Part shown: positions 35,986-47,688 of the stretch, piece by piece
How positions within the stretch are numbered: position 1 is the stretch's first letter
How the letters are laid out: each line of letters begins with the position of its first letter
Assembly: GCF_008369445.1 (NCBI RefSeq)
Contig: NZ_VTWH01000002.1
Location: 1 to 64,000, forward strand
Reading direction: 5' to 3'
From: Aureimonas fodinaquatilis
GTDB taxonomy: Bacteria; Pseudomonadota; Alphaproteobacteria; Rhizobiales; Rhizobiaceae
DNA: 64,000 nucleotides
Notes under the pieces: generated by a model
Database searches by the model: none
Told to the model about the DNA's origin: nothing
Seen by the model: only the letters and a program-made list of their open reading frames with translations
Position numbers and translations under genes: made by a program

Positions 35986-38660
35986 TCCGCCTTTTTCTTC
36001 GTTGCTTTAGCCGGGGCCTTGGCTTTGGTTGCCTTTGCCGCGGGCTTGGCCTTTGCGGTTCTGCTGGCCGCCGCCTTTTTGGCGGGCGCTTTCCTGGTCG
36101 CGGGCTTCTTCGTCCCGGTCCCGGTTTTTTCCGCCCGTTCGTTCAAAATCTGAATGGCTTCTTCCAGCGTAACCGAGGCCGGGTCCTTGCCTTTGGGCAA
36201 TGTGGCGTTGATTTTGCCAACATTGACATAGGGTCCAAACCGGCCATCGCGCACCGTGATGGAGCCGCCAAATGTCGGATGTTCGCCTAACGTGGCCAAG
36301 GCCGCCGGTGCCGAGCGGGCTCCGCGCCCGCCGCGTTCTTTTTTCTCGGCAATGACGGTTACGGCCCGATTGAGGCCTACGGTGAACACCTCATCCACCG
36401 ATTCAAGATTGGCATAGGCACCATCATGCTGGAGAAACGGTCCGTAACGGCCCAGGCCTGCCAGGATTGGTTTGCCGCTTTCCGGGTGCAGACCAACCTC
36501 ACGTGGCAGGTTCAGCAACTGCAAGGCTTTTTCAAGATCCATTTCAGAAGGCAGCCAGCCCTTGGGCAATGATGAGCGTTTTGCCTCCTTGCCTTCGCCG
36601 CGCTGGACATAGGGGCCAAACCGGCCGGAACGCAGGGTGATTGCCTCACCGGTTTGCGGGTCAGTGCCAAGCTCGCTCGGCTCATTGACAGCTTCACCTG
36701 CCGCTTCTGCACTGAGGTTGCTGCCCAGTTGCCGTGTATAACCGCATTCAGGATAGTTGGAGCAGCCAACAAAGGCACCGAACTTGCCAAGCTTCAAAGA
36801 CAATGCGCCGGAATTGCAGCGGGGGCAGGTTCTCGGTTCTCCGCCATCTTCCCGGGCAGGAAAGACCAGAGGTGCCAGTTCCTCATTCAACGCGTCCAGA
36901 ACGTCTGTAACGCGCAATTCCTTTGTCTGGTCAACCTGAGAGGAGAAGTCCTTCCAGAAATCACGCAGCACTTCTTTCCACGACAGCTCACCGGCGGAAA
37001 TCCGGTCGAGCTGCCCCTCAAGATCGGCAGTGAAATCATACTCGACATATTTGTCGAAGAAGTTGTGCAGAAACGCTGTAACCAGCCGTCCTTTGGAATC
37101 CGGCAGCAGCTTGCGCTTGTCCTGAACGATGTATTCCCGGTCCTGCAGGGTTTGCAGCGTTGCGGCATAGGTTGAAGGCCGCCCGATGCCCAGCTCTTCC
37201 ATTTTCTTGATGAGCGAGGCTTCTGAATAGCGCGGCGGCGGCTCGGTAAAGTGCTGACTTGCATTGATCGCCAGACGCTTCAAATCCTCTCCAGCGCGGA
37301 TTTCCGGCAAACGGGCGGAATCATCATCATCATCGGAGGATTGGCCGGCCGGTGCGCTGTCATCCCGATGTTCGACATAGGCGCCAATGAAGCCGTCGAA
37401 CCGGATGACCGACCCTGTGGCGCGCAGACTGGCGTGGCGCGCACCGTTCTGTGCCAGAATTTCAACCGTAGTGCGCTCAATTTCGGCAGACGCCATCTGG
37501 CTGGCGATCGCCCGCTTCCAGATGAGGTCATAAAGCCGCGCCTGGTCCTTATCGAGAAAACGCTCCATGTCCCGCGGCAGACGGTCAAACCCTGTCGGGC
37601 GAATGGCTTCGTGCGCTTCCTGCGCATTCTTGGCCTTGCTGGAATAATAGCGTGGTTTTTCAGGCAGGTATTTTTCGCCGAATGTTGCAGCAATTGCCGA
37701 ACGAGCATCTGCAATGGCTTCCGGTGCTATCTGCACACCATCCGTACGCATATAGGTGATGAGACCAACCGTTTCACCGCCAATGTCCAGGCCTTCGTAA
37801 AGCCGCTGAGCAACCTGCATGGTGCGTGAGGCGGAAAAGCCAAGCTTGGCGGATGCTGCCTGCTGCAGTGTCGAGGTGGTGAAAGGCGGGCCCGGATTGC
37901 GCTTTGTCGGCTTGGCCTCAACGCTTTCAGCGCGAAAGCTGGCCCCCTCCAGCATGGCGCGGATCTGATTGGCGCGATCTGCATTGCCAATCGACATTCG
38001 CGTCAGTTTCTCGCCCTCAAAACCGGTAATGCGGGCAACAAAGTCCTCGATGCGCGGCGTTTGAAGCTGCGCACCGATCTGCCAGTATTCTTCTGAAACA
38101 AACCGCTCGATTTCACTTTCGCGATCGCAAACCAGCCGCAGCGCGACTGATTGCACGCGGCCGGCAGAGCGTGCGCCGGGCAGTTTGCGCCAAAGCACCG
38201 GCGAAAGCGTGAAACCCACCAGATAGTCCAGTGCCCGGCGCGCCAGATAGGCATCGACCAGGGGCACATCAATTTCACGCGGGTTGGCCATGGCGTCCAG
38301 CACGGCTTTTTTGGTGATGGCGTTGAACACCACGCGGCGCACCGGCTTCTGGCCCAGAACACGTTTCTGTTTCAAAATCTCCAGCACATGCCAGGAAATG
38401 GCCTCACCCTCTCTGTCAGGGTCAGTTGCCAGAATAAGGCCATCGGCAGCCTTCACTGCCTGTGCAATCTCGTTCAGGCGCTTCTGGGCAGGCTTGTCGA
38501 CCTCCCATTCCATCTGAAAATCTTCATCAGGGCGCACCGACCCGTCTTTGGCTGGCAGGTCACGCACATGGCCAAAAGAAGCGATAACTTTGAAGTTGTT
38601 ACCCAGATACTTATTGATCGTCTTCGCTTTTGCCGGCGATTCGACGATTACGACGTCCAT
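35982..38660 (-). CDS. topA: DNA topoisomerase I
   Basis: 892 residues. TOPRIM domain begins DVVIVESPAKAKTINKYLG and contains DPDREGEAISWH. The active tyrosine is in GLITYMRTDG. One clear four-cysteine zinc motif (CPRCNSGALSLKLG, then CSNYPECG) and several degenerate repeats (GRFGPYVQ, GRYGPFLQ) follow. The last 40 or so residues are a Lys/Ala/Pro-rich tail like that of other alphaproteobacterial TopA proteins. Confidence 0.97.
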   Translation of the reverse strand: MDVVIVESPAKAKTINKYLGNNFKVIASFGHVRDLPAKDGSVRPDEDFQMEWEVDKPAQKRLNEIAQAVKAADGLILATDPDREGEAISWHVLEILKQKRVLGQKPVRRVVFNAITKKAVLDAMANPREIDVPLVDAYLARRALDYLVGFTLSPVLWRKLPGARSAGRVQSVALRLVCDRESEIERFVSEEYWQIGAQLQTPRIEDFVARITGFEGEKLTRMSIGNADRANQIRAMLEGASFRAESVEAKPTKRNPGPPFTTSTLQQAASAKLGFSASRTMQVAQRLYEGLDIGGETVGLITYMRTDGVQIAPEAIADARSAIAATFGEKYLPEKPRYYSSKAKNAQEAHEAIRPTGFDRLPRDMERFLDKDQARLYDLIWKRAIASQMASAEIERTTVEILAQNGARHASLRATGSVIRFDGFIGAYVEHRDDSAPAGQSSDDDDDSARLPEIRAGEDLKRLAINASQHFTEPPPRYSEASLIKKMEELGIGRPSTYAATLQTLQDREYIVQDKRKLLPDSKGRLVTAFLHNFFDKYVEYDFTADLEGQLDRISAGELSWKEVLRDFWKDFSSQVDQTKELRVTDVLDALNEELAPLVFPAREDGGEPRTCPRCNSGALSLKLGKFGAFVGCSNYPECGYTRQLGSNLSAEAAGEAVNEPSELGTDPQTGEAITLRSGRFGPYVQRGEGKEAKRSSLPKGWLPSEMDLEKALQLLNLPREVGLHPESGKPILAGLGRYGPFLQHDGAYANLESVDEVFTVGLNRAVTVIAEKKERGGRGARSAPAALATLGEHPTFGGSITVRDGRFGPYVNVGKINATLPKGKDPASVTLEEAIQILNERAEKTGTGTKKPATRKAPAKKAAASRTAKAKPAAKATKAKAPAKATKKKAE

Positions 38661-38820
38661 TGGCTACAGATCCCGGTGCTTGTACCGGAGAAGGCGGCAT
38701 TGGTTGCAGCCTTCACCAGAATCATTTTTCTGCGCTCAAATGGACAGCCACGCGGCAACGGTCAACCCCGCCTGCCTTTATTCCCACCAAGTCGCATTTC
38801 ACCTGCTGGCATACTTCATA

Positions 38821-39924
38821 CTAGCCGCAAAGGGAAACGCGCCCATCGGCATGGCGCTGTAATTTGCCTGCAAGGTTCAGTTCCATCAGCACCAACTGCA
38901 CCATCGGACCGCTGAAGCCAGTGTGGGCTACAAGCTCATCCAGAGAGACCGGAACGGTGCTGAGGGCGGCAATAATTTTTGCGCTGTCATCCGGTTCGTC
39001 GCCATCAACAGGGCAAATCTCGCTGATTGATTTTGAGTCGCTGCCGGAAAATATGCCGCATTGGTTCAGTGCCTTCAGAATATCGTCCGGTCCTGCCACA
39101 AGAATCGCCCCTTGCTGCAAAAGCGCGTTGGTGCCAGCCGAGCGGCTGTCCAGCGGTGAGCCGGGAACGGCCATTACCGGACGCTGCATTTCCCGCGCCA
39201 GCCGCGCACTGATCAGCGAACCCGAACGTTCCGCCGCTTCTACCACCAGTAGTCCGTTGGCAAGGCCCGCCACCAGCCGGTTGCGGCGTGGAAAATCTGC
39301 CGGGCGCGGCTCCCAGCCAAAGGGCATTTCCGATATCAGGCATCCGCCATGGTCCAGGATTGCGCGCATCAGCGGTTTGTTTTCCGGCGGGTATGGCCGG
39401 TCCAGCCCTCCGGCAAAAACCCCGGCCGTGCCGGTGGTCAGGCTTGCTTCATGCGCCGCAGTGTCAATTCCGCGCGCCAGGCCCGATATAATGCAAAGTC
39501 CCGCTTCACCTGCATGTTTCGCAAGCCGCTGAGTCAGCTTCATCCCGGCCAGCGATGCGTTGCGTGCGCCAACAATTGCCAGTGACGGCCGGTTCAGAAG
39601 GTTCGATTCGCCCATGATGGTCAAAACCGGAGGTGGAGGCGCAATGGTGCCCAATAAAGCGGGAAAACTGCTTTCACCCTGGAAATGAAGTTTTGCGCCA
39701 AACCGCTCGGCTTTCAAAAACTCCTGTTCGATGTCAGCCTCTGACGCCAGAACAATGCTGCGGTATTTGGCCTCCCGGCAATGGGGCAGTGCCACCAGCG
39801 CATTGCGGGCGCTGCCAAATCGGCTTGTCAGTGCACAGAATGTTGCCGGACCTACCTTGACGCTGCGGGCCAGCCGCAAACGCGCATAACGTTCGGTTTC
39901 AGAAAACTGGCCGCACGCTTGCAA
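38821..39924 (-). CDS. dprA: DNA-processing protein DprA
   Basis: A RecA/SSB-partner protein that protects incoming single-stranded DNA. The Rossmann-like core carries IVGARNASLAGM, ISGLARGIDTAAHEASL, GGLDRPYPPEN and ISEMPFG; a C-terminal winged-helix (DLVAHTGF-like) ends the protein. The longest frame starts at ATG 39984 and overlaps plsY by 59 bases. A TTG at 39924, two bases after the plsY stop and with GGCGG upstream, gives the usual 12 residues before ERYARLRLAR and is preferred. Confidence 0.9.
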   Translation of the reverse strand: MQACGQFSETERYARLRLARSVKVGPATFCALTSRFGSARNALVALPHCREAKYRSIVLASEADIEQEFLKAERFGAKLHFQGESSFPALLGTIAPPPPVLTIMGESNLLNRPSLAIVGARNASLAGMKLTQRLAKHAGEAGLCIISGLARGIDTAAHEASLTTGTAGVFAGGLDRPYPPENKPLMRAILDHGGCLISEMPFGWEPRPADFPRRNRLVAGLANGLLVVEAAERSGSLISARLAREMQRPVMAVPGSPLDSRSAGTNALLQQGAILVAGPDDILKALNQCGIFSGSDSKSISEICPVDGDEPDDSAKIIAALSTVPVSLDELVAHTGFSGPMVQLVLMELNLAGKLQRHADGRVSLCG

Positions 39925-39925
39925 C

Positions 39926-40537
39926 TTATTTTCCGCCGCCAATTTTCCCTTCTGTTCCAGACAGAAGGCGTTGAATGTTGGCATGGTGCTTTAAATAAAC
40001 CAGAACAGTGAGTATGCCTGTGAGCAGTGCTGCAACCGTGTTGCCCATGGCAAAAAGCGCAACCGGCACAATCAGGGTTGCAACCAGAGCCGCCAGTGAC
40101 GAATAGCGGAACAGGAAGGCCATGCTCAGCCACGCAGCGGCAAACACCGCCACACCCCATGGCGCAAACCCAAGCAGAACACCGATATATGTGGCCACAC
40201 CCTTGCCGCCTTTGAACCCAAGCCACACCGGAAACAAATGCCCGATGAAGGCAGAAAGCCCGGCAATCGCCGCGGCTGGTTCGCCCCAGCGCGCCGCAAT
40301 CACCACCGGTACCGTGCCTTTCAGAACATCACCGGCCAGTGTCAGTATGGCCAGCGCCTTATTGCCGGTGCGCAGCGCATTGGTCGCGCCAATATTGCCC
40401 GAACCGATAGAGCGCAGATCCCCCAGACCAAAGGCCCGAGTGAGCAGAAGCCCGAACGGAATGCTGCCGCTGAAATAGCCCAGCGCGGCGCAGAACAGCA
40501 ATATTGCCAGGGGAACCTGCGAGAAAAACCCGTTCAT
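39926..40537 (-). CDS. plsY: Acyl-phosphate:glycerol-3-phosphate acyltransferase PlsY
   Basis: A 203-residue inner-membrane protein that makes lysophosphatidic acid. The family motifs [33 protein letters not shown] and [15 protein letters not shown] are all present, with about five helices. It overlaps the pyrC' stop by four bases. Confidence 0.95.
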   Translation of the reverse strand: MNGFFSQVPLAILLFCAALGYFSGSIPFGLLLTRAFGLGDLRSIGSGNIGATNALRTGNKALAILTLAGDVLKGTVPVVIAARWGEPAAAIAGLSAFIGHLFPVWLGFKGGKGVATYIGVLLGFAPWGVAVFAAAWLSMAFLFRYSSLAALVATLIVPVALFAMGNTVAALLTGILTVLVYLKHHANIQRLLSGTEGKIGGGK

Positions 40538-41841
40538 GCAGCGCCGCCATCCAGATTGAACACAGTTTGCCCGGCCACAATGGTTCGCACTGCGCGACCC
40601 TGGAACCGCGCATTTTCAAACGCCGTGTTTTTCTGGAGCGAATGAATGTCTGTTTCAGAAAACACATATGGCCGGTCCAGATCCACCAGAGTGATATCTG
40701 CCGGGTTGCCGGGCTGCAAAGTGCCGCGGTCCAGTTTCAAAAGTCTGGCTGGACCAGCGGTGAGGGCAAAGATCAGGCGCTCCAGCGAGACCTGGCCTGA
40801 ATGGTACAGGCGCAGACTGGCCGACAGCAGGCTTTCCAGACCAATCGCCCCGACCGCCGCCTCCTGAAACGGGCGGCGCTTGCCATCGGCGCCCTGCGGA
40901 TCATGCGCCGAGACAATAATGTCGATAGAGCCATCTGCCAGACCTTCAACCATGGCAAGGCGGTCATCCTCTGACCGCAAGGGCGGTGAAAGCCGGAAGA
41001 AGGTTCGGTATTCGCCAATGTCATTTTCATTCAGCGATAGATTGTTGATCGACACGCCGGCGGTAACATTGGCCAGCTTTTGTTTGGCGCGGCGCACAAC
41101 ATCGACTGAACCGGCGGTTGAAAGCTGTGCCGCGTGGTAGCGAACGCCAGTCAGCGCAGCCAGCCGCACGTCACGCTCCAGTGGAATAACCTCAGCCTCG
41201 CGCGCAATGCCCGTCAGTCCAAGCCACGAGGCCAGAAGCCCCTCATTCATGACACCGTTTCCGGTCAGGTCCGGATCCTGCGTGTCATGCATGAACAGCC
41301 CGTCAAAATCACGCACATAGGTCATGATCCGGCGGATCAATGCCGGATTGGAAAGGGTTTTGCGCCCTTCGGTGAACACATTGACACCGGCATCGGTGAG
41401 AATGCCGATTTCGGTCATCTCAGCGCCCTTCAAACCCTTGGTCAGGGCAGCGGACGGGAAGACATTGACCCTGGAGGTTTCACGCGCGGTGTGCATGACA
41501 AATTGCGCCAGCGCCACATCATCAATGACCGGATTGGTGTCCGGCATGGTCAGAATTGATGTTATGCCGCCAGCCGCAGCCGCTTGCCCAACAGATTGTA
41601 TGGTTTCGCGATGCTCGTAGCCCGGTTCACCCATGAACACGCGTGCATCCACCAGACCCGGTATGGCCAGAAGCCCGTCGGCATCCACAACCAGTGCACC
41701 GTCCGGCTTGCCCTGATTGCGGGCGCTGGCGCCAGCCGCAACAATGCGACCATCCTGCATCAGAATCGAGCCAGCTTCGTCCTGATTTCTCGCTGGATCG
41801 AAAACCCTGGCATTTTCAATGAGTAGCGGCTGTTGGCTCAT
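40534..41841 (-). CDS. pyrC: Dihydroorotase homologue, probably inactive PyrC' partner of PyrB
   Basis: A 435-residue amidohydrolase-fold protein encoded directly behind pyrB (ATGA overlap). The first metal motif of active type I dihydroorotases (D-x-H-x-H) reads [10 protein letters not shown] here, so both metal-binding histidines are missing. The later TDHAPH-type motif reads SAHDPQG. This is the pattern of the non-catalytic PyrC'/PyrX proteins that form a structural complex with aspartate carbamoyltransferase in several proteobacteria. A true dihydroorotase should be encoded elsewhere. ATG 41841 was chosen over a frame open to 41871. Confidence 0.88.
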   Translation of the reverse strand: MSQQPLLIENARVFDPARNQDEAGSILMQDGRIVAAGASARNQGKPDGALVVDADGLLAIPGLVDARVFMGEPGYEHRETIQSVGQAAAAGGITSILTMPDTNPVIDDVALAQFVMHTARETSRVNVFPSAALTKGLKGAEMTEIGILTDAGVNVFTEGRKTLSNPALIRRIMTYVRDFDGLFMHDTQDPDLTGNGVMNEGLLASWLGLTGIAREAEVIPLERDVRLAALTGVRYHAAQLSTAGSVDVVRRAKQKLANVTAGVSINNLSLNENDIGEYRTFFRLSPPLRSEDDRLAMVEGLADGSIDIIVSAHDPQGADGKRRPFQEAAVGAIGLESLLSASLRLYHSGQVSLERLIFALTAGPARLLKLDRGTLQPGNPADITLVDLDRPYVFSETDIHSLQKNTAFENARFQGRAVRTIVAGQTVFNLDGGAA

Positions 41842-42791
41842 GCGGTTTCTCCACCGTCGCCAGCCAGCCATTCCATGACAGCCATGCGCACGGCAACGCC
41901 CATTTCAACCTGTTCCTCAATCACGCTTTGCGGACCATCGGCAATGCCCGAGGCAATCTCCACACCACGGTTCATTGGCCCGGGGTGCATGACCAGCGCG
42001 CCCGCTTTTGCCCAGCCAAGTTTCTGCGCATCCAGACCGAAGTGCCGGAAATATTCCCGCACGGAAGGCACGAAAGCTCCTTCCATCCGTTCGCGTTGAA
42101 GACGCAGCATCATCACCACATCGGCGCCTTCCAGCCCTTCATCCATGCGATGAAAAACCGTAACGCCCATATTTTCGATGCCTGCAGGCAAGAGTGTGGA
42201 AGGGGCGACAACCCGAACATTTGCACCCAGTGCATTGAGCAGCAGAATGTTGGAACGGGCGACCCTTGAGTGCAGCACATCGCCGCAAATGGCAACGGTC
42301 AAGCCGGCAATCTGCCCCTTGCGGCGGCGAATGGTCAGCGCGTCCAGAAGTGCCTGCGTGGGGTGCTCATGTGCGCCGTCTCCGGCATTGACAACCGAAC
42401 AGTCAACTTTCTGCGCCAGCAGCGCCACGGCACCGGCTGCGTGGTGGCGCACCACCAATATATCCGGCTGCATGGCATTCAGTGTCATGGCCGTATCTAT
42501 CAGCGTTTCGCCTTTTTTCACCGACGAATTGGCAACAGACATGTTCATGACATCTGCGCCCAGCCGTTTGCCGGCCAGTTCAAAAGAGGCCTGCGTGCGG
42601 GTGGATGCTTCGAAGAAAAGATTGATCTGGGTCCGCCCCTTGAGGGCAGACTTTTTCTTGTCGCGGGATCGGCTGACTGCGATTTCGCTTTCGGCGAGAT
42701 TGAGCAGATGGTGAATTTCAGGCAGCGACAAATGCGCAATGCCCGTTAAATGCCGACGCGGATGTGGCGAGGATGCTGTTTCAACGTTCAT
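41838..42791 (-). CDS. pyrB: Aspartate carbamoyltransferase catalytic subunit
   Basis: 317 residues. The carbamoyl-phosphate loop is [13 protein letters not shown], with [25 protein letters not shown] and [11 protein letters not shown] further on, and the aspartate-site MLRLQRERM. It catalyses the first committed pyrimidine step. ATG 42791 (MNVETASS) was chosen. Together with PyrC' it should form the alphaproteobacterial-type complex. Confidence 0.96.
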   Translation of the reverse strand: MNVETASSPHPRRHLTGIAHLSLPEIHHLLNLAESEIAVSRSRDKKKSALKGRTQINLFFEASTRTQASFELAGKRLGADVMNMSVANSSVKKGETLIDTAMTLNAMQPDILVVRHHAAGAVALLAQKVDCSVVNAGDGAHEHPTQALLDALTIRRRKGQIAGLTVAICGDVLHSRVARSNILLLNALGANVRVVAPSTLLPAGIENMGVTVFHRMDEGLEGADVVMMLRLQRERMEGAFVPSVREYFRHFGLDAQKLGWAKAGALVMHPGPMNRGVEIASGIADGPQSVIEEQVEMGVAVRMAVMEWLAGDGGETA

Positions 42792-42842
42792 ATCAAGCGT
42801 TGCTCTTATGCCCAAACCAGCGGATGCGGCAAGCAGGCCGTG

Positions 42843-43340
42843 TCACTCATCAACCGGAAAATTTGTTGCTGTTGTGTTCAGATGTCTCATTCTGTCGAGT
42901 GCGCCCTGTAAAATGAAGGCCGCTGCGGCTGAATCTATACGTTCTGCACGTTTTTTACGCGAAAGGTCGGCATCTATCATCGTGCGTTCGGCAGCAACGG
43001 TGGACAGTCGCTCATCCCAGAACACCACGGGGCGTGCATCCCCCCTGCCATAATTGCGCACAAAGGCTCTTGTGGCCTGCGATCTTGGGCCTTCCGTTCC
43101 GTCCATATTCAACGGCAGGCCAATGATGATGACGCTGCACCGCGCCTCATCCAGCATTTTTGCCAGTGCCGCCGCGTCGTCTGAAAAACGGGTGCGCTTG
43201 AGCACAGGGCGCGGCGTGGCGAATCGCAGGCCAAGGTCTGAAACGGCAAGACCGATGGTTTTTGTGCCCAGATCCAGCCCGGCAATCACCGTGTTCGGCA
43301 GCAAAAGACTTTTTATTTCTGCTATATCAACCACTGCCAC
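42843..43340 (-). CDS. ruvX: Holliday-junction-resolvase-like protein YqgF/RuvX
   Basis: About 165 residues with an RNase H-like fold. [15 protein letters not shown] carries the first acidic residue, [13 protein letters not shown] and [15 protein letters not shown] follow. It is implicated in pre-16S rRNA processing. GTG 43340 has AAAGGA eight bases upstream; the longer frame from TTG 43364 is less likely. Confidence 0.9.
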   Translation of the reverse strand: MAVVDIAEIKSLLLPNTVIAGLDLGTKTIGLAVSDLGLRFATPRPVLKRTRFSDDAAALAKMLDEARCSVIIIGLPLNMDGTEGPRSQATRAFVRNYGRGDARPVVFWDERLSTVAAERTMIDADLSRKKRAERIDSAAAAFILQGALDRMRHLNTTATNFPVDE

Positions 43341-43418
43341 GCTTCTTGATCCTTTGCCTTGCAAGCGCCAATATGTCTTGCATCCCGTTCAGCCACACCC
43401 GCCTGGAGACGCTTTAGC

Positions 43419-44138
43419 ATGAGACTGACCTATTATGGCCATTCGGCATTTCGGATTGATACAGACCGGTCATCCATTCTTGTTGATCCATTTATCTCCG
43501 GCAACGGCCATTTCAAAGGGTCGCTGGAGGAGGTGGCAGAAGGTATAACCCATATTGCGCTGACCCATGGCCATGCCGACCATGTGGGCGACACGGTTGA
43601 AATCGCCCGCCGCACAAATGCGGTGGTGATTGGCAATTTTGAGCTGGTGAGCTGGCTTGGATCAAAAGGCGTTGCACGCACGGAGCCGGGCAATACGGGC
43701 GGCACCCTGCACTTTGAAGATTTTTCAGTAACGTTCACACAGGCGTTTCATTCGTCCGGTCAGGTTGAAGCGGACGGCAGTGTGATCGACCTTGGATCTG
43801 CCAACGGGCTTGTGTTCCATTTCGCCAAAGGGCCGACGATTTATCACATGGGTGATACGGATATTTTCGGCGACATGGCGCTGGTTCAGGAACTCCACCA
43901 GCCGCAGATCGGGCTGGTGCCGATTGGCGACCGGTTTACAATGGGTGGTGCTGTGGCGGCTCTGGCGTGCCGGCGTTACTTCCGCTTTGAAAAAATCGTG
44001 CCAATTCACTGGGGAACATTCCCATTGCTGGACCAGACAGCCGATGGTTTTGTTGAGGCGATGGAAGATGCGGCAAAGACCGTGCTTGCGCCGCAAATTG
44101 GCGTTGCGTTCGATATCCAGCCGCTTGAAACCGCCTAA
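43419..44138 (+). CDS. MBL-fold metal-dependent hydrolase (UPF0173)
   Basis: 239 residues. It begins MRLTYYGHSAFRID and carries the metallo-beta-lactamase motif LTHGHADHVGD, FHSSGQVE, YHMGDTDIFGDM and a final histidine in PIHWGTFP. The UPF0173 family is conserved next to gatC in this order, with unknown substrate. ATG 43419 follows TGGAGA. Confidence 0.9.
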   Translation: MRLTYYGHSAFRIDTDRSSILVDPFISGNGHFKGSLEEVAEGITHIALTHGHADHVGDTVEIARRTNAVVIGNFELVSWLGSKGVARTEPGNTGGTLHFEDFSVTFTQAFHSSGQVEADGSVIDLGSANGLVFHFAKGPTIYHMGDTDIFGDMALVQELHQPQIGLVPIGDRFTMGGAVAALACRRYFRFEKIVPIHWGTFPLLDQTADGFVEAMEDAAKTVLAPQIGVAFDIQPLETA

Positions 44139-44206
44139 GGGCGTTGTCTCCTGCGCCTGGTGTCGATATAGCCACAAAAGATAGTTCCGGTATGGAAGGC
44201 TGAACC

Positions 44207-44494
44207 TTGTCCGTCGATATACAAACTGTTCGCCGCGTTGCGCGGCTGGCCCGTATTGCCGTTTCAGACAATGATCTGGAAGTGATGCAGGGTGAATTGA
44301 ATGCCATTCTGGGCTTTGTCGAAAAACTGGAAGAAGTTGATGTCACCGGCGTTGAAACCATGACATCCGTGACTCCAATGGAAATGCGCAAGCGCGCCGA
44401 TGCCGTAACGGATGGCAACAAGGTTGCAGACATCCTGGCCAATGCGCCGCTTTCGGAAGACAATTTTTTTGTGGTTCCCAAAGTGATCGAATAG
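44207..44494 (+). CDS. gatC: Asp/Glu-tRNA amidotransferase subunit C
   Basis: 95 residues, the small subunit that ties GatA to GatB. It begins [20 protein letters not shown] and has the [22 protein letters not shown] linker. A TTG start is used, after a GGAAGG sequence. The operon gatC-gatA-gatB follows. Confidence 0.95.
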   Translation: MSVDIQTVRRVARLARIAVSDNDLEVMQGELNAILGFVEKLEEVDVTGVETMTSVTPMEMRKRADAVTDGNKVADILANAPLSEDNFFVVPKVIE

Positions 44495-44562
44495 GGTTTT
44501 TCAGGCCTTCCCGGCAAGTCCGATGCTTCGCTGCACCCAGTTGATGATTGTGAATTTTGAAG

Positions 44563-46044
44563 ATGACCGAGCCAACATCCCTGACTATTGCAGAGGCCCG
44601 CGCCGCACTGAAAGCCAAGAGCCTTTCTGCGCTGGAGCTGACCAATGCCTATCTGGCCGCGATTGAAGCGGCAAACCCGGCAGTCAATGCTTATGTCGCG
44701 GTTACCGCAGACAAGGCGCAGGAAATGGCAAAAGCCAGCGATACGCGGCTTGCTGCAGGGCAGGCCGGAGCGCTGGAAGGTATTCCGCTGGGTATCAAAG
44801 ACCTGTTTGCAACCGAAGGCGTGCACACACAGGCCGCCAGCCATATTCTGGATGGCTTCAAGCCGCGGTATGAATCCACCGTGACGGCCAATCTGTGGGC
44901 AGACGGCGCGGTGATGCTGGGCAAACTGAATATGGACGAGTTTGCCATGGGCTCTTCCAATGAAACCAGCCATTATGGCGCGGTTGTGAACCCCTGGCGC
45001 AAGACGGGCAGTGAGGAAAAGCTGGTGCCGGGCGGGTCTTCCGGTGGTTCCGCCGCAGCGGTGGCAGCGCAATTGTGCGCGGGTGCCACGGCAACGGACA
45101 CCGGTGGCTCCATTCGCCAGCCGGCCGCCTTTACCGGCACCGTGGGCATCAAGCCGACCTATGGCCGCTGCTCGCGCTGGGGCACGGTGGCTTTCGCTTC
45201 TTCGCTGGACCAGGCGGGGCCCATTGCGCGCGATGTGCGTGATGCCGCAATCCTGCTAAAATCCATGGCCTCGGTGGACGTGAAGGACACGACCTGCGTT
45301 GACAGGCCGGTGCCGGACTACGAGGCAGCCGTCGGTCGATCTATCAAGGGCCTGCGCATCGGCATTCCAAAAGAATACCGCGTGGACAATATGCCGGCCG
45401 AAATTGAAGCGCTGTGGCAGCAGGGCATTGCCTGGCTGCAGGACGCTGGCGCTGAAATTGTTGAAGTGTCGCTGCCGCATACGCAATACGCTCTTCCAGC
45501 CTACTACATTGTGGCACCAGCCGAAGCATCGTCCAATCTGGCGCGGTATGACGGCGTGCGCTACGGCCTGCGCGAATCCGGCAAAGATATTACGGCAATG
45601 TATGAAAATACCCGTGCCGCCGGTTTCGGGCGCGAGGTTCAGCGCCGCATTCTCATTGGTACCTATGTGCTGTCGGCCGGCTATTACGACGCCTACTACC
45701 TGAAGGCCCAGAAAATCCGCACCCTGATCAAGCGGGATTTTGAAACGGTGTTTCATGCGGGGGTCGATGCCCTTCTGACACCGGCAACCCCCAGCGCCGC
45801 TTTTGCAATTGGCGATGAGGAAATGAAAAAGGATCCGGTGCAGATGTATCTGAACGACGTGTTCACCGTCACGGTGAACATGGCCGGTCTGCCGGGTATT
45901 GCGGTGCCAGCCGGCTTGTCAGCGCAGGGAACACCGCTTGGTCTGCAATTGATCGGCCGTCCGTTCGATGAAGAAACGCTGTTTGCTACTGCTTCGGTGA
46001 TCGAGCAGGCAGCAGGGCGTTTTACACCAGCCCGCTGGTGGTAA
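44563..46044 (+). CDS. gatA: Asp/Glu-tRNA amidotransferase subunit A
   Basis: A 493-residue amidase-signature enzyme that releases ammonia from glutamine for transamidation. The catalytic triad lysine is in GIKDLFAT, and the serines are in [15 protein letters not shown] and [15 protein letters not shown] 44563 was chosen; the frame also has a TTG at 44557. Confidence 0.97.
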   Translation: MTEPTSLTIAEARAALKAKSLSALELTNAYLAAIEAANPAVNAYVAVTADKAQEMAKASDTRLAAGQAGALEGIPLGIKDLFATEGVHTQAASHILDGFKPRYESTVTANLWADGAVMLGKLNMDEFAMGSSNETSHYGAVVNPWRKTGSEEKLVPGGSSGGSAAAVAAQLCAGATATDTGGSIRQPAAFTGTVGIKPTYGRCSRWGTVAFASSLDQAGPIARDVRDAAILLKSMASVDVKDTTCVDRPVPDYEAAVGRSIKGLRIGIPKEYRVDNMPAEIEALWQQGIAWLQDAGAEIVEVSLPHTQYALPAYYIVAPAEASSNLARYDGVRYGLRESGKDITAMYENTRAAGFGREVQRRILIGTYVLSAGYYDAYYLKAQKIRTLIKRDFETVFHAGVDALLTPATPSAAFAIGDEEMKKDPVQMYLNDVFTVTVNMAGLPGIAVPAGLSAQGTPLGLQLIGRPFDEETLFATASVIEQAAGRFTPARWW

Positions 46045-46191
46045 AAGTGACAGCAATTTGCATCGGGCCGACATACGGTCTGCGCTGAAAATTGCTGGCA
46101 AACTGGGGTTAGAGAGTTTTGCAGTTCACAGTAACTCAAAACTTTCTGGAATTTTTTTCCGGCTTTGCCGGCATGAAACAGAGTGTATCTG

Positions 46192-47688
46192 ATGGCCATC
46201 ATTGATTCGCGCACACCTGATCCCAAGAAGTTCATTTCCGGCGCCACTGGCGACTGGGAGGTTATCGTCGGGCTGGAAGTGCACGCGCAGGTGCTTTCCG
46301 AGGCCAAGCTGTTCTCCGGCGCTTCCACGCGCTTCGGTTCCGGGCCGAATGAAAATGTCAGCCTCGTGGATGCGGCAATGCCGGGCATGCTGCCGGTCAT
46401 TAATGAGGAATGCGTAAGACAGGCCGTGCGCACCGGGGTGGGGCTGAAAGCTCAGATCAACAAGCGCTCGGTGTTTGATCGCAAAAACTACTTCTATCCG
46501 GATTTGCCACAGGGCTATCAGATTTCGCAGTTTCAGCAGCCCATCGTTGGCGAAGGCGTGTTGCAGGTTTCTGTCGGGCCGGATTCCAAGGGCGGTTTTG
46601 ACGAAATTGAAATCGGGATCGAGCGGCTGCATCTGGAACAGGATGCCGGCAAATCGCTGCATGACCAGCATCCGACCATGTCTTTCGTGGATTTGAACCG
46701 CTCTGGCGTTGCGTTGATGGAAATTGTTTCCAAACCGGATATCCGCTCGGCTGAAGAAGCGCGCGCCTATCTGACCAAGCTGCGCACGCTGCTGCGTTAC
46801 ATGGGCACATGCGACGGCAATATGGAAGAAGGCTCGCTGCGGGCCGACGTCAACGTATCGGTGCGCCGCCCCGGCGGCGATTTTGGCACGCGGTGCGAAA
46901 TCAAGAACGTCAATTCCATCCGCTTTGTCGGGCAGGCGGTGGAAGCGGAAGCGCGGCGTCAGATTGCCATTCTGGAAGATGGAGGCGAGATCCAGCAGGA
47001 GACCCGGCTGTTTGATCCGGCAAAGGGTGAAACCCGCTCCATGCGCAGCAAGGAAGATGCGCATGATTACCGCTATTTTCCTGACCCGGATCTTCTGCCG
47101 CTGGAATTTGACGATGCATTCATTGCGGATGCCGTTTCCACCCTGCCGGAACTGCCGGATGACAAGCGCGCCCGGCTGATCGCCAGCGGGCTTTCAGCTT
47201 ATGATGCATCCATTCTGGTTTCGGAAAAGGCGATTGCCGATTTTTACGAGCAGGTTGCTGAGGGCCGGGATAACAAGCAGGCTGCCAACTGGGTGATCAA
47301 CGATCTTCTGGGAGCGCTGAACAAATCCGGCAAGGATATTGATGAGACGCCGGTTTCTGCCGATCAGCTGGGCGGTGTTCTGGATCTTATTCGTGAAAAC
47401 ACGATTTCCGGCAAAATTGCCAAAGACCTGTTCGAAATTCTGTGGACTGAGGGCGGCGATCCGCGCGAGCTGGTGGAAACACGCGGATTGAAGCAGGTGA
47501 CCGACACCGGGGCAATAGAAAAGGCCGTGGAAGAGGTGATTGCCGCCAACCCGGAAAAAGTTGCTCAGGCACTGGCAAAGCCGACGCTGGCAGGCTGGTT
47601 TGTCGGGCAGGTCATGAAGGCGACAGGCGGCAAGGCAAATCCGCAGGCTGTGAATGAACTGGTCAAGGCCAAGCTGGGATTGGAATAG
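46192..47688 (+). CDS. gatB: Asp/Glu-tRNA amidotransferase subunit B
   Basis: 498 residues. [21 protein letters not shown] is the family start of the kinase domain; [17 protein letters not shown] and the C-terminal YqeY-like tail ([17 protein letters not shown]) are present. ATG 46192, third gene of gatCAB, 147 bases after gatA. Confidence 0.97.
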   Translation: MAIIDSRTPDPKKFISGATGDWEVIVGLEVHAQVLSEAKLFSGASTRFGSGPNENVSLVDAAMPGMLPVINEECVRQAVRTGVGLKAQINKRSVFDRKNYFYPDLPQGYQISQFQQPIVGEGVLQVSVGPDSKGGFDEIEIGIERLHLEQDAGKSLHDQHPTMSFVDLNRSGVALMEIVSKPDIRSAEEARAYLTKLRTLLRYMGTCDGNMEEGSLRADVNVSVRRPGGDFGTRCEIKNVNSIRFVGQAVEAEARRQIAILEDGGEIQQETRLFDPAKGETRSMRSKEDAHDYRYFPDPDLLPLEFDDAFIADAVSTLPELPDDKRARLIASGLSAYDASILVSEKAIADFYEQVAEGRDNKQAANWVINDLLGALNKSGKDIDETPVSADQLGGVLDLIRENTISGKIAKDLFEILWTEGGDPRELVETRGLKQVTDTGAIEKAVEEVIAANPEKVAQALAKPTLAGWFVGQVMKATGGKANPQAVNELVKAKLGLE

